Below, piece after piece: positions 15,481 through 22,675 of a DNA stretch of 37,489 nucleotides. Each line of letters opens with the position of its first letter. Positions within the stretch are counted from its first letter, which is position 1. The notes below the pieces were generated by a model, which was given only the letters and a program-made list of their open reading frames with translations, made no database searches and was not told where the DNA came from. Made by a program: the position numbers and the translations under genes. Source of the DNA: Bacteroidales bacterium (GTDB lineage Bacteria; Bacteroidota; Bacteroidia; Bacteroidales; UBA3824); NCBI GenBank assembly GCA_017417315.1, contig JAFPZK010000060.1, positions 1-37,489 on the forward strand, given 5' to 3'.

Positions 15481-15524
15481 CAAAGTTAAAACTATTTTTT
15501 AGTATTTACAACTTTTAAGTTGTA
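15481..15524 (-). promoter_or_regulatory. Promoter and palindromic operator of the XRE-linked pair
   Basis: The minus-strand -7 element TAACTTTG is the complement of 15481-15488. About 20 bp upstream lies GTTG (complement of 15509-15512) as a -33 element. It is embedded in TACAACTTTTAAGTTGTA (15507-15524), which has perfect 8-bp arms around TT. An operator covering the -33 box is the expected design for autorepression by the HTH protein. Confidence 0.6.
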
Positions 15525-15607
15525 TTTTTGTGGAAAATTTAATTATATTTTGCTTTTTTTGAAAAAAAAGTACAATTTTGCAGAAATAAATTTAATACAT
15601 ACAAACT

Positions 15608-15857
15608 ATGAGTACGACAGATTTAACGGTTTAGTGGATTTTCTTTGTTCCACGTTAAAACCATACGAATTGAAACAAGTGTGTGAAATGCTCGGCAAAT
15701 ACATTCAAAAGTATGAGCAACCGCAGCAAAATCCTTATACAAAAGAGGAACTTAACGCTATGCTTGACGAGGCAGGAGACAAATTGCAGTATGTGAAACG
15801 GTTTCCGATGAAGAATCGTTTCGCAAATATGAAGAAGAATTTGCCGCCAAAAATTGA
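15608..15857 (+). pseudogene. Frameshifted antitoxin gene remnant
   Basis: Three frames together rebuild one small antitoxin resembling that at 17703-17954. ATG 15608 reads MSTTDLTV and stops. The next frame carries VDFLCSTLKPYELKQVCEML, then NPYTKEELNAMLDEAGDKLQ, close to RPYTMEEINAMIDESERQI in the intact gene. From 15801 a third frame reads VSDEESFRKYEEEFAAKN and stops at 15857, matching FTSEEVFKELEEEEK. Two indels are thus needed to restore it. No toxin gene follows. The region 15858-16017 holds nothing recognisable. A non-ATG ORF of the middle frame (15520-15876) is possible but does not reproduce the family ends. Confidence 0.6.
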
Positions 15858-16017
15858 AAAAAAATTTTGGAAATAAAATAAAACGTTTATAATTTTGCAT
15901 TTGTAAAATAAAATCAGCGGCGGCTGTTTCCGTCAAAAATTTAATTTTTTTTACAGAACAAGAAAAGAATATTAAGATATAAATAAACTTAAAATGCCCA
16001 AATCTTCTGTTGCGGAA

Positions 16018-16122
16018 GTCTGGTAAACTTAAAGCAGGACGAAGATACGGCACGAGGCGAGTTCACGCTTATTTAGGGCGTGAGCCGTTACGTGTATATC
16101 AGTCCTACGGGTTTTACCAGAC
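16018..16122 (+). ncRNA. Candidate structured RNA of unknown class
   Basis: Three nested helices can be drawn. P1: GTCTGGTAAAC (16018-16028) with GTTTTACCAGAC (16111-16122), 11 bp with one bulged T. P2: AGGAC (16036-16040) with GTCCT (16102-16106). P3: GTTCACGC (16061-16068) with GCGTGAGC (16078-16085) including one G-U. CGAGG (16053-16057) could also pair with CCTCG (16124-16128) as a pseudoknot. The stretch is markedly richer in G+C than its flanks. An arginine-rich 74-codon ORF crosses it (16010-16234) but overlaps every helix and looks spurious. It lies upstream of the Bor-like lipoprotein genes, so a cis-regulatory leader, an independent ncRNA or a mobile repeat are all possible. Confidence 0.45.
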
Positions 16123-16238
16123 ACCTCGCAACGTGATATGCACTATTGAACGGTTCAAGTCCTTTTTTATTTGCATATCGTTAAAAGAGATTCGGACTAA
16201 AAAAAAATCGAAACGTTTAACTATTAATATTTAACGAT

Positions 16239-16568
16239 ATGAAAAAATTAAAATTCTTAGCCGCATTGTGTCTTGCGGCAACATTGCTGCCGTCGTGTAT
16301 GAAAACGCAGACATACATCGGCGATTATCAAAAACTTACCTACAACGGTAGTGAAAATTATTACGAGTATTACAAAGGGAAACAATGTTATTTATTGGCG
16401 GGATTGATACCGTTGAAAAATAATCAACCCACAACGCCTCCCGAAACCAACTGCGAAATAAAAACGAAAATGACTTTCGTTGACTGCATTGTTTTCGGCG
16501 TAACCTACGGTATTTTTTATATGCAGACCAAGGAAATTAATGCCGTAAGACATGAAGATAATAAATAA
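16239..16568 (+). CDS. Bor-like lipoprotein, copy 1
   Basis: 109 residues with a lipoprotein signal (LAALCLAATLLPSC, lipidated cysteine about 20). The mature part contains YLLAGLIPLKNN, then NCEIKTKMTFVDCIVFGVTYGIFYMQTKEI. The order (hydrophobic G-L strand, C-x-x-K-T, then TFxDxxVxGxTxGIxxxQ) resembles the lambda Bor / Iss lipoprotein family (KTETQQTFVNGLLGFITLGIYTP), which is surface-exposed and linked in enterobacteria to serum resistance; its function here is unknown. It is followed at once by a paralogue with the same layout, pointing to tandem duplication. The 3' end runs into the leader of copy 2. Confidence 0.7.
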   Translation: MKKLKFLAALCLAATLLPSCMKTQTYIGDYQKLTYNGSENYYEYYKGKQCYLLAGLIPLKNNQPTTPPETNCEIKTKMTFVDCIVFGVTYGIFYMQTKEINAVRHEDNK

Positions 16569-16590
16569 CCATTCAAGAAAGGAGAAAATA

Positions 16591-16866
16591 ATGAGAAAAG
16601 TATTTTTTGTAGTTATATGTGCGTTTTTGTTATCGTCATGTATGACAACGCATAATTATGTAGGCAAATATCAGGAAATGACTGATTTCGGGCGTACAAA
16701 TGACACTCTTTACGATAAAACAAAACAATGTTACGTTATCGGCGGACTTGTGCCGTTAGGTCAGAAAAGAGTTAAAACACCGCAAACAAATTGTGATGTT
16801 AAAACGCAAATGACGTTTATTGACGGGTTGGTCAGCGGTTGTACCGGCGGCTTTTTTACAATGTAG
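16591..16866 (+). CDS. Bor-like lipoprotein, copy 2, shortened by an in-frame stop
   Basis: 91 residues, lipobox FLLSSC. It parallels copy 1 throughout: TTHNYVGKYQEMTDFG against TQTYIGDYQKLTYNG, YVIGGLVPLG against YLLAGLIPLK, NCDVKTQMTFIDGLVSG against NCEIKTKMTFVDCIVFG. Copy 1 continues FYMQTKEINAV, whereas copy 2 reads FFTM-TAG-TIKVL, so the CAG of copy 1 corresponds to TAG here. The frame continues open beyond the stop into the barrel-like ORF. ATG 16591 is chosen because AAGGAG, an unusually good ribosome-binding site for this phylum, lies 8 bp upstream. The essential core is complete, so the product may still be functional. Confidence 0.7.
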   Translation: MRKVFFVVICAFLLSSCMTTHNYVGKYQEMTDFGRTNDTLYDKTKQCYVIGGLVPLGQKRVKTPQTNCDVKTQMTFIDGLVSGCTGGFFTM

Positions 16867-16878
16867 ACAATTAAGGTA

Positions 16879-17520
16879 TTGAAAGTTGTCGACCCGAATT
16901 TAAGACCTGAACATATTGGACGTAAGGATAATAGACTTCCTCTTTTGGAAAGTGGCTTTGAATTGGAATGCAGTGCTGGATACCCATCTTCCGAATTCGG
17001 TTTGCTTTATAAGTTTAATAATTATTTGAGTTTGGGAATCACAACAGGAATTTATTATGAAGGTGCAAAATGGTTTATAAAGGATAATTTGGATAGTGAT
17101 GCTCTTAAAAGGGGGACTAAATTTGCATTACATGCTAATTATCGTTTTTTAGATAAAATGATTAGTCCAATATTGTCTTTTGATTTTGGACTGCAAAATA
17201 GAAAAATTTCTTATGGAACCTACCAAGTGAGCAAAGCAGAAGAATTAAAGGGAATAAAACCTGGAATTTCTTTAGGATTAGGAGTTTCATGTAGATTAAG
17301 AAATAACTATCTTACTTTAAAATTTATGCCTGAATATTTAATTGGACGTTTCAAAAAGACAGAAACATTTTCTTATTATTCTTTCTATTCAGGTGAAAGA
17401 ACAGTAAAATACCGTTATCCTAATTTATGGGTAGGGATTTCATATATCCACACATTTAACTGGAAGTTCAGCAAACTTGAAGGTCAAGGTGCAAACTGGA
17501 AATTGCCAATAGGTGATTAA
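16879..17520 (+). CDS. Beta-barrel-like outer-membrane protein without a signal peptide
   Basis: 213 codons from a TTG at 16879, in the same frame as the preceding lipoprotein and separated from it only by TAG and a few codons. The sequence has alternating aromatic/polar beta strands (FELECSAGYPSSEFGLLYKF, YLSLGITTGIYYEG, GTKFALHANYRFL, PGISLGLGVSC, NLWVGISYIHTF) like porin-family or OmpA-barrel proteins, but no signal peptide and no ATG near the front. Either it is a truncated gene whose export signal was lost, or the two segments were once one lipoprotein-barrel fusion. Codons such as AGA, GGA and ATA are commoner here than in neighbouring genes, suggesting a foreign origin. Not assigned to a specific family. 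Confidence 0.5.
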   Translation: MKVVDPNLRPEHIGRKDNRLPLLESGFELECSAGYPSSEFGLLYKFNNYLSLGITTGIYYEGAKWFIKDNLDSDALKRGTKFALHANYRFLDKMISPILSFDFGLQNRKISYGTYQVSKAEELKGIKPGISLGLGVSCRLRNNYLTLKFMPEYLIGRFKKTETFSYYSFYSGERTVKYRYPNLWVGISYIHTFNWKFSKLEGQGANWKLPIGD

Positions 17521-17550
17521 AATTTTAATTAAATCTTTTTTCATGTTATT

Positions 17551-17587
17551 CCCCGAAAATTATGTTATTGATTTTTCGGGGATTTTT
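17551..17587 (+). terminator. Rho-independent terminator after the barrel-like ORF
   Basis: CCCCGAAAA (17551-17559) pairs with TTTTCGGGG (17573-17581) around a 13-base loop and is followed by ATTTTTT. It closes the lipoprotein/barrel transcript before the next toxin-antitoxin operon. Confidence 0.8.
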
Positions 17588-17648
17588 TACGTCTGCTGCA
17601 ATACAACTTTCCTATATGCGCTTTTTGTCATTTTGCCTTTTTGAAAAT

Positions 17649-17680
17649 TTTGTTTTATATAAAAACTTTTGTTAACTTTG
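17649..17680 (+). promoter_or_regulatory. Promoter of the RelE/ParE-type toxin-antitoxin operon
   Basis: TTTG (17649-17652), a 20-bp spacer and TAACTTTG (17673-17680) match the phylum consensus, 22 bp before the ATG at 17703. The short palindrome CTAATTAG (17688-17695) lies between -7 and start and could be part of an operator. Confidence 0.6.
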
Positions 17681-17702
17681 CGCAAAACTAATTAGAAAAA
17701 TT

Positions 17703-17954
17703 ATGAGTAGGGAATTGTTACAAAATTTAGGGAATTATCTTTTGGGAACACTGACAAAGGATGATACGGCTTGGCTTGTTCAATATCTGATGGAGAGTTC
17801 ATATCACAGACCGTTAAGACCTTATACAATGGAAGAAATCAACGCTATGATTGACGAGAGCGAACGTCAAATTGCTAACGGCGAGTATTTTACTAGCGAA
17901 GAAGTTTTTAAAGAATTGGAAGAAGAAGAAAAATTAGAACTTGAAGCCGTATGA
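17703..17954 (+). CDS. Antitoxin of RelE/ParE-type pair
   Basis: 83 residues, acidic at the C-terminus (VFKELEEEEKLELEAV). The middle motif RPYTMEEINAMIDESERQI is of the kind found in Bacteroidota antitoxins partnered with RelE/ParE-like toxins: an N-terminal helical part, then a flexible toxin-wrapping tail. No classical ribbon-helix-helix or HTH signature is obvious. Its stop overlaps the toxin start by 4 bp (ATGA), so the two are coupled, and it has its own promoter. A broken relative lies at 15608-15857, so the islet has held more than one such pair. Confidence 0.75.
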   Translation: MSRELLQNLGNYLLGTLTKDDTAWLVQYLMESSYHRPLRPYTMEEINAMIDESERQIANGEYFTSEEVFKELEEEEKLELEAV

Positions 17955-18262
17955 AAGTAATTTGGTCCGCAAATGCACGAAAACAACTCAATGATATTGC
18001 GTATTATATTCAAGAGGAGTTTAGTCGTACAAAAAAATTGAAGTTTTTGCGTGAAGTAAAGGATAATGAAAAACTTATCAGAACGCATCCGTTTATAGGA
18101 AAGATTGAACCGTTATTAATAGACCGTTCAATTTCGTATAGAAGTTTTGTTATCAACAATTTGAACAAAATAGTTTATTATGTTGAAGAACAACGTATTG
18201 TTATTGTTGCCTTTTGGGATGCTCGTCAAGAGCCGCAAAGGTTGGTAAATCAGATAAATTAG
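17951..18262 (+). CDS. RelE/ParE-family toxin
   Basis: 103 residues with the complete RelE/ParE fold order: a beta strand KVIWSANARKQL, a helical pair (NDIAYYIQEEF, then TKKLKFLREVKDNEKLIRTHPFIGKIEPLL), then SYRSFVINNLNKIVYYVEEQRIVIVAFWDARQEP. The RSFVI...IVYYVE...IVAFWDARQEP ending is typical of ParE/RelE-like toxins in Bacteroidota. ParE members poison gyrase and RelE members cut mRNA; the sequence alone does not tell which applies. It overlaps the antitoxin by 4 bp and ends 15 bp before trkA, so some trkA transcription may come from this operon. Confidence 0.85.
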   Translation: MKVIWSANARKQLNDIAYYIQEEFSRTKKLKFLREVKDNEKLIRTHPFIGKIEPLLIDRSISYRSFVINNLNKIVYYVEEQRIVIVAFWDARQEPQRLVNQIN

Positions 18263-18277
18263 GTTTTAGTCTTATCA

Positions 18278-18973
18278 ATGAATAAATATGTTATCGTCGG
18301 ATTGGGAAATTTCGGGTCGTCGCTCGCTATAAAACTGACTAATGCAGGCAGCGAAGTTTACGGCGCAGACACCTCCGATAAAAAAGTTGAAGCATTAAAA
18401 GATAAAATCACTTCGTCCGTAAAACTTGACTGCACGGACGTTAACGCCATAAAAGCCGGTCTTCCCGTATGGAAAGATGCCGACTGCGTTATTATCGCAA
18501 TCGGTGAAGACATCGGACAATCAATACTCGTTACGGCGACATTTCACCAAATGGACGATTCTAAACGCCTGATTTGCCGCGCTATAAACGATACTCACCA
18601 AAGAGTTTTGGAAGCCATTGACGACAAAATCGAAATCGTCCACCCCGAAGAAGAATCCGCCGAAAGACTTACCGACCGTCTGACTTTGGCAGGTGCTCAC
18701 GAAGTCCTAAGCGTTTACGAACAACATAAAGTCGCCGAACTCGTTTTGCCGAAACGCTATTTCGGTATGATGATTAAGGACGTTGACATCAGAAAAAAAT
18801 ACCAACTGAACGTGTTGTCAATTTTGAGGTTTGAAGAGCGTACTAACTGGCGAGGAAAAGTCATTCGCGAAAGAAAAATTATTGACCCGAAATTCGATTC
18901 ACTGCTTTTGGAAGGCGACAGCGTAATCGTTTTCGGGCTCTCAAAAAACTTAAAGGCGTTTGTCGAGGATTAA
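18278..18973 (+). CDS. trkA: Potassium uptake regulator TrkA/KtrA
   Basis: 231 residues: one RCK-N Rossmann domain (GLGNFGSSLA at 8-17 binds the nucleotide, acidic D30 after the second strand, DCTDVNAI at about 53) and one RCK-C domain (about 135-228). This single-unit form is the KtrA type that gates a TrkH/KtrB pore from the cytoplasm in response to nucleotides. The likely partner is trkH at 12748-14586, now separated by the islet. The stop overlaps the stop of the convergent aminotransferase gene by a few bases. Confidence 0.9.
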   Translation: MNKYVIVGLGNFGSSLAIKLTNAGSEVYGADTSDKKVEALKDKITSSVKLDCTDVNAIKAGLPVWKDADCVIIAIGEDIGQSILVTATFHQMDDSKRLICRAINDTHQRVLEAIDDKIEIVHPEEESAERLTDRLTLAGAHEVLSVYEQHKVAELVLPKRYFGMMIKDVDIRKKYQLNVLSILRFEERTNWRGKVIRERKIIDPKFDSLLLEGDSVIVFGLSKNLKAFVED

Positions 18974-20160
18974 ACCTCGTCCAACGTCTTTTTCAATAAG
19001 TCTGCTGCGTAATCTATCTCTTCGTTTGTAATCGTCAGCGGCGGCGTAAAACGAAACGCATGGTCGCGGAATATGAATAAATCCGATAAAACGCCGTTTT
19101 CCAAGGCTTTATGAAGAAATTTCCACATATCAACTTTTTTGTCAACCTCTATGCCGCGGAATAGCCCTATGCCCCAAGTACGTTTTACTTTCGGGTGGTC
19201 TTTTATGAGGCTCTCAAAATATTCACCTTTTGAAGTTGCTTTTTCAGGAAGTTTTTCGTCAATTATAAAATTCAAACTTGCTAACGCTCCCGCTGCACTT
19301 ACGGGGTGTCCGCCGAAAGTCGTTATGTGTCCGAGAGGCGGCTCACAAAAAGCCTCCATGATTTTTTTATCGGCAACAAATGCTCCGATAGGCATTCCGC
19401 CGCCTAATGCTTTTGCTAAATTCACGATGTCGGGAACGATGCCGAAATTCTCAAAACCGAACATTTTGCCGGTGCGTCCCATACCCATTTGAACCTCGTC
19501 AAGAATCAAAAGCGCACCCGTTTCGTCGCAACGTTTCCGTAAGGCTTGCGCCCATTCAATATCGGGAATGTTAAGTCCGCCTTCGCTCTGAATTATCTCC
19601 GTTATCACACAAGCCGTTTTGTCCGTAATTTTTTCTAAATCTGACATCTTGTTGAAATTCAAGCGTTTAACACCCGGCAAAAGCGGTTTGTATGCTTTGT
19701 TGTATTTGTCAGACCCCCAAATAGACATCGCGCCTATTGTGCTGCCGTGATACGCATTTTTGAAAGAGATAATTTCTTTTCTGCCGGTATAACGTTTGGC
19801 AAGTTTCAACGAGCCGTCCGTTGCCTCAGAACCGGAATTTACAAAGAAAACATTGTTCAAACTTTTGGGCAAAACATCTGTTAACCGTTTTGCTAACTTT
19901 ACTTGCGGCGACTGAATCATTTCGCCGTAAACCATCAGGTGCATATATTTTTCGGCTTGTTCTTTTACCGCCTGAACAACTTTCGGGTTACAATGTCCGA
20001 CGTTAGAAACCGAAATTCCTGATACCGTGTCAATGATTTTTTTTCCGTCAGGCGTATACATAAAAACACCTTCCGCCTTAGAAATCTCTGCTGCCAAAGG
20101 CGTAAATGAGGTTTGCGCAACATGGCGCATAAACATCTGTCTGTTAGTCTCTTGAATCAT
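18970..20160 (-). CDS. Class III aminotransferase (acetylornithine/ornithine type)
   Basis: A 396-residue PLP enzyme of the class III omega-aminotransferase family. NSGSEATDGSLKLA (108-121) holds the phosphate-binding turn, LLILDEVQMGMGRTG has D221 that pairs with the pyridine nitrogen, and NLAKALGGGMPIGA holds the Schiff-base lysine K250. TTFGGHPVSAAGALA and RFTPPLTIT close the active site. The nearest groups are acetylornithine and ornithine aminotransferases, but no arg genes are nearby to fix the substrate, so no symbol is given. It is the last gene of the rho-led minus-strand operon (5 bp after the LRR gene). Confidence 0.85.
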   Translation of the reverse strand: MIQETNRQMFMRHVAQTSFTPLAAEISKAEGVFMYTPDGKKIIDTVSGISVSNVGHCNPKVVQAVKEQAEKYMHLMVYGEMIQSPQVKLAKRLTDVLPKSLNNVFFVNSGSEATDGSLKLAKRYTGRKEIISFKNAYHGSTIGAMSIWGSDKYNKAYKPLLPGVKRLNFNKMSDLEKITDKTACVITEIIQSEGGLNIPDIEWAQALRKRCDETGALLILDEVQMGMGRTGKMFGFENFGIVPDIVNLAKALGGGMPIGAFVADKKIMEAFCEPPLGHITTFGGHPVSAAGALASLNFIIDEKLPEKATSKGEYFESLIKDHPKVKRTWGIGLFRGIEVDKKVDMWKFLHKALENGVLSDLFIFRDHAFRFTPPLTITNEEIDYAADLLKKTLDEV

Positions 20161-20165
20161 CGTAA

Positions 20166-21194
20166 TTAATACTTTGTTATTTTTACCGGCGAATGTTTGA
20201 ACGCTCTTTCGTTAATTCTGCAATCCTCAGGCACTAACGCTTCCGTTAATTTGCGGCAATCCCTGAATGCCGAACTGCCGATGTCTTTTACGCTTTCAGG
20301 AAGTTTAATAGACTTCAACGCAGTGTTTTGAAATGCGTGTGCGCTGATTTCAGACAGCATTGAAGGCTCTTCAAATTTAACTGTTTGAAGTCTTTCGCAG
20401 TTTTCAAACGTGTTGCCGGCAATTCGCGTTATGTTTTTCGGGATAGTTACTTCGGTAATTTTTTTGCAGTTTTTAAATGCGTAACCGCCGATATATTTTA
20501 GTTTTTTCGGAAAATTGATAGTTTCCAATTCAGTACAATCTTCAAAAGCGTGTCCGCGTATCGTGTCGATATTGTCAGGCAAAGTTACCGATTTCAGAGA
20601 CGTAGAATTGAAAACATCGCCCCTTAATCCCACAACTTTTTTGCCGTCAACTTCGTCGGGAATTATCAGATTGTCTTCGCTCATTAAACCTTCCGTATAA
20701 AATCTCACGTATTTTCCTTCGGGCGAATCCTCGTAAAAAACATGCGGTTTTAAGAATATCAACGCCGGAAGCAAAAACGTGCATGCAACGTAAATCAACG
20801 CCCTTAACAATCTTGCGTTTTTGCAACGGTCATAAAGTTGAGGTGCGATGACGTCAGAAAAATTTTCGTCAGGTCTGGATTTTATTTCCTTGATAAAAAA
20901 GTCTGTTACGGGGGCTTTGGTAAATTTTCGCCAAATCAAAAAATTGATAAAAATCAAGAATATAAGCCCGATAACAGTATAATGAAAAACTTGGAAAACA
21001 ATAATCAAAATCAGATTTATCGGTGCAGAAATTAGTGTCGCCGTTAGTTTTTTCTTTTCCAAATGCGACAATGATTCTTTTTTTGTGTCAAAGTTTATTT
21101 TTGACAATTCTCCGTTAATATAGGTTTGAAGAATTTCGTTTTCTGACTTCAAATATAACGGGTCGATAACTTGTTGAGTGTTGTTGTTTTCCAT
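20166..21194 (-). CDS. Membrane protein with LRR_5 (BspA-like) repeats
   Basis: 342 residues. The N-terminal third is polar and then has two or three membrane segments (about 50-90: LISAPINLILIIVFQVF and VIGLIFLIFINFLIW; about 134-150: LIYVACTFLLPALIFL). The C-terminal half has about five tandem LRR_5 repeats of 22-23 residues with the pattern AFxxCxxLxxVxxPxxIxxIGxxAF (for example HAFEDCTELETINFPKKL, then IGGYAFKNCKKITEVTIP). Such repeats are interaction modules, commonly on surface proteins; with internal membrane anchors the orientation here is unclear. It lies between the DUF1846 gene (20 bp) and the aminotransferase (5 bp). Function unknown. Confidence 0.8.
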   Translation of the reverse strand: MENNNTQQVIDPLYLKSENEILQTYINGELSKINFDTKKESLSHLEKKKLTATLISAPINLILIIVFQVFHYTVIGLIFLIFINFLIWRKFTKAPVTDFFIKEIKSRPDENFSDVIAPQLYDRCKNARLLRALIYVACTFLLPALIFLKPHVFYEDSPEGKYVRFYTEGLMSEDNLIIPDEVDGKKVVGLRGDVFNSTSLKSVTLPDNIDTIRGHAFEDCTELETINFPKKLKYIGGYAFKNCKKITEVTIPKNITRIAGNTFENCERLQTVKFEEPSMLSEISAHAFQNTALKSIKLPESVKDIGSSAFRDCRKLTEALVPEDCRINERAFKHSPVKITKY

Positions 21195-21214
21195 GTTTTT
21201 TTGTTTTTTAAAGG

Positions 21215-22675
21215 TTATTTTTTTATCGGGTCGCAGGTTAAATCTACGCCGAGTTTCTTGAAAATTTTTCTGTCGATTTCAGAAAGCATAACCGTTGAAT
21301 GTACCTGACAGCCTTTGAGTTTCGGTAATTGGTCGAGTGCTTTTTTGCAGTTTTCGTCCGTTGACGAAAGCATTGCTAATGCCACCAAAACCTCGTCCGT
21401 ATGAAGCCTCGGATTGTTGCCGTGAAGACAATTAACTTTCATATTCTGAATCGGTTCAATCATTTCAGCCGGAATCAGTTTTACCGAGTGGTCTATGCCT
21501 GCAATGTATTTTATGGCGTTGAGAATCAGAGCCGCTGACGGTCCGAGCAGTGTCGTGGTTTTTGAAGTTATGATTGTGCCGTCTTCGAGTTCGATAGCCG
21601 CAGCCGGAAGTTGAGTTCTCTCAAAACGGTCTTTTGCCGCCTTAACAACTTTTCTGTCTTCTGACGAACATTTTGCCTGACGCATCAAAAGGCTGATTTT
21701 ATCAACTTCATTTTCAGAGGCTTTGCCATCAACGAGCGAGTTGAGCGACGAATAATATCTTCTGATAATTTCCTGTTTTGAAGCCTGACAGCAAACCTCA
21801 TCGTCGATTATGCAATTGCCTACCATATTAACGCCCATATCGGTCGGCGATTTATAAGGATTTTCGCCGTAGATGCCTTCAAAAATCGCGTTCAAAACGG
21901 GAAAAATTTCGATGTCGCGGTTGTAGTTGACGGTGATTTTGCCGTAAGCGTCCAAATGAAACGGGTCAATCATGTTGACATCGTTCAAGTCTGCCGTTGC
22001 TGCTTCGTAAGCCATGTTGACGGGGTGTTTTAACGGAAGATTCCAAATCGGGAACGTTTCAAATTTAGCGTAACCGGCTTTTACTCCGCGTTTAAATTCC
22101 TGATAAAGTTGGCTCAGGCAGACTGCCATTTTTCCGCTGCCCGGTCCGGGTGCCGTTACCACAACGAGCGGTTTTTCGGTTTCAACATAATCGTCCTTGC
22201 CGAAACCCTCGTCAGAACAAATCAGCGAAACGTTAGTCGGATAACCGTCAATTTTGTAATGACAATACGTTTTTATGTTCATGCGGTTGAGACGGTTGAT
22301 GAAAATGTCAGCCGCCTTCTGACCTGAATAATGCGTTACGACAACACTGCTGACACAAAGTCCGCGTTTCAAAAACTCTTCTCTGAGCCTCAAAACGTCT
22401 TTGTCGTAAGTGATTCCGATGTCACCGCGAATTTTGTTTTTTTCGATGTCGTCAGCCGAAATCACGATGATGATTTCCGCAAAATCCCTTAACTGCATAA
22501 GCATTTTTAGTTTGCTGTCGGGTTGAAATCCCGGCAAAACCCGGCTTGCATGATAATCATCGAACAATTTGCCGCCGAACTCCATATAAAGTTTGTCCCC
22601 GAAACGGCTGATTCTTTCTTTAATGTGCTGCGACTGTATTTTTAAATACTTGTCGTTGTCAAAACCTAATTTCAT
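21215..22675 (-). CDS. DUF1846 family protein
   Basis: 486 residues, matching the length of DUF1846 proteins, a widespread conserved family of unknown physiological role. The start MKLGFDNDKYLKIQSQHIKERI, then FGGKLFDDYHASRVLPGF, then the P-loop-like VVTAPGPGSGKMAVCLSQLY, TADLNDVNMIDPFH, and LLGPSAALILNAIKYIAGI are all recognisable family landmarks. The family has been proposed to bind nucleotides because of that loop. The ATG at 22675 is chosen over an upstream in-frame ATG because it opens exactly at the conserved N-terminus and overlaps the stop of the upstream gene as ATGA. It is part of the rho operon. Confidence 0.88.
   Translation of the reverse strand: MKLGFDNDKYLKIQSQHIKERISRFGDKLYMEFGGKLFDDYHASRVLPGFQPDSKLKMLMQLRDFAEIIIVISADDIEKNKIRGDIGITYDKDVLRLREEFLKRGLCVSSVVVTHYSGQKAADIFINRLNRMNIKTYCHYKIDGYPTNVSLICSDEGFGKDDYVETEKPLVVVTAPGPGSGKMAVCLSQLYQEFKRGVKAGYAKFETFPIWNLPLKHPVNMAYEAATADLNDVNMIDPFHLDAYGKITVNYNRDIEIFPVLNAIFEGIYGENPYKSPTDMGVNMVGNCIIDDEVCCQASKQEIIRRYYSSLNSLVDGKASENEVDKISLLMRQAKCSSEDRKVVKAAKDRFERTQLPAAAIELEDGTIITSKTTTLLGPSAALILNAIKYIAGIDHSVKLIPAEMIEPIQNMKVNCLHGNNPRLHTDEVLVALAMLSSTDENCKKALDQLPKLKGCQVHSTVMLSEIDRKIFKKLGVDLTCDPIKK

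Noticed and set aside
16151..16162. CGGTTCAAGTCC resembling a tRNA T-arm
   Set aside because: No acceptor stem, D-arm or anticodon arm can be drawn around it.
16010..16234. Arginine-rich 74-codon ORF
   Set aside because: It lies on top of all helices of the candidate RNA, has no ribosome-binding site and no recognisable domain; the base pairing explains the sequence better.
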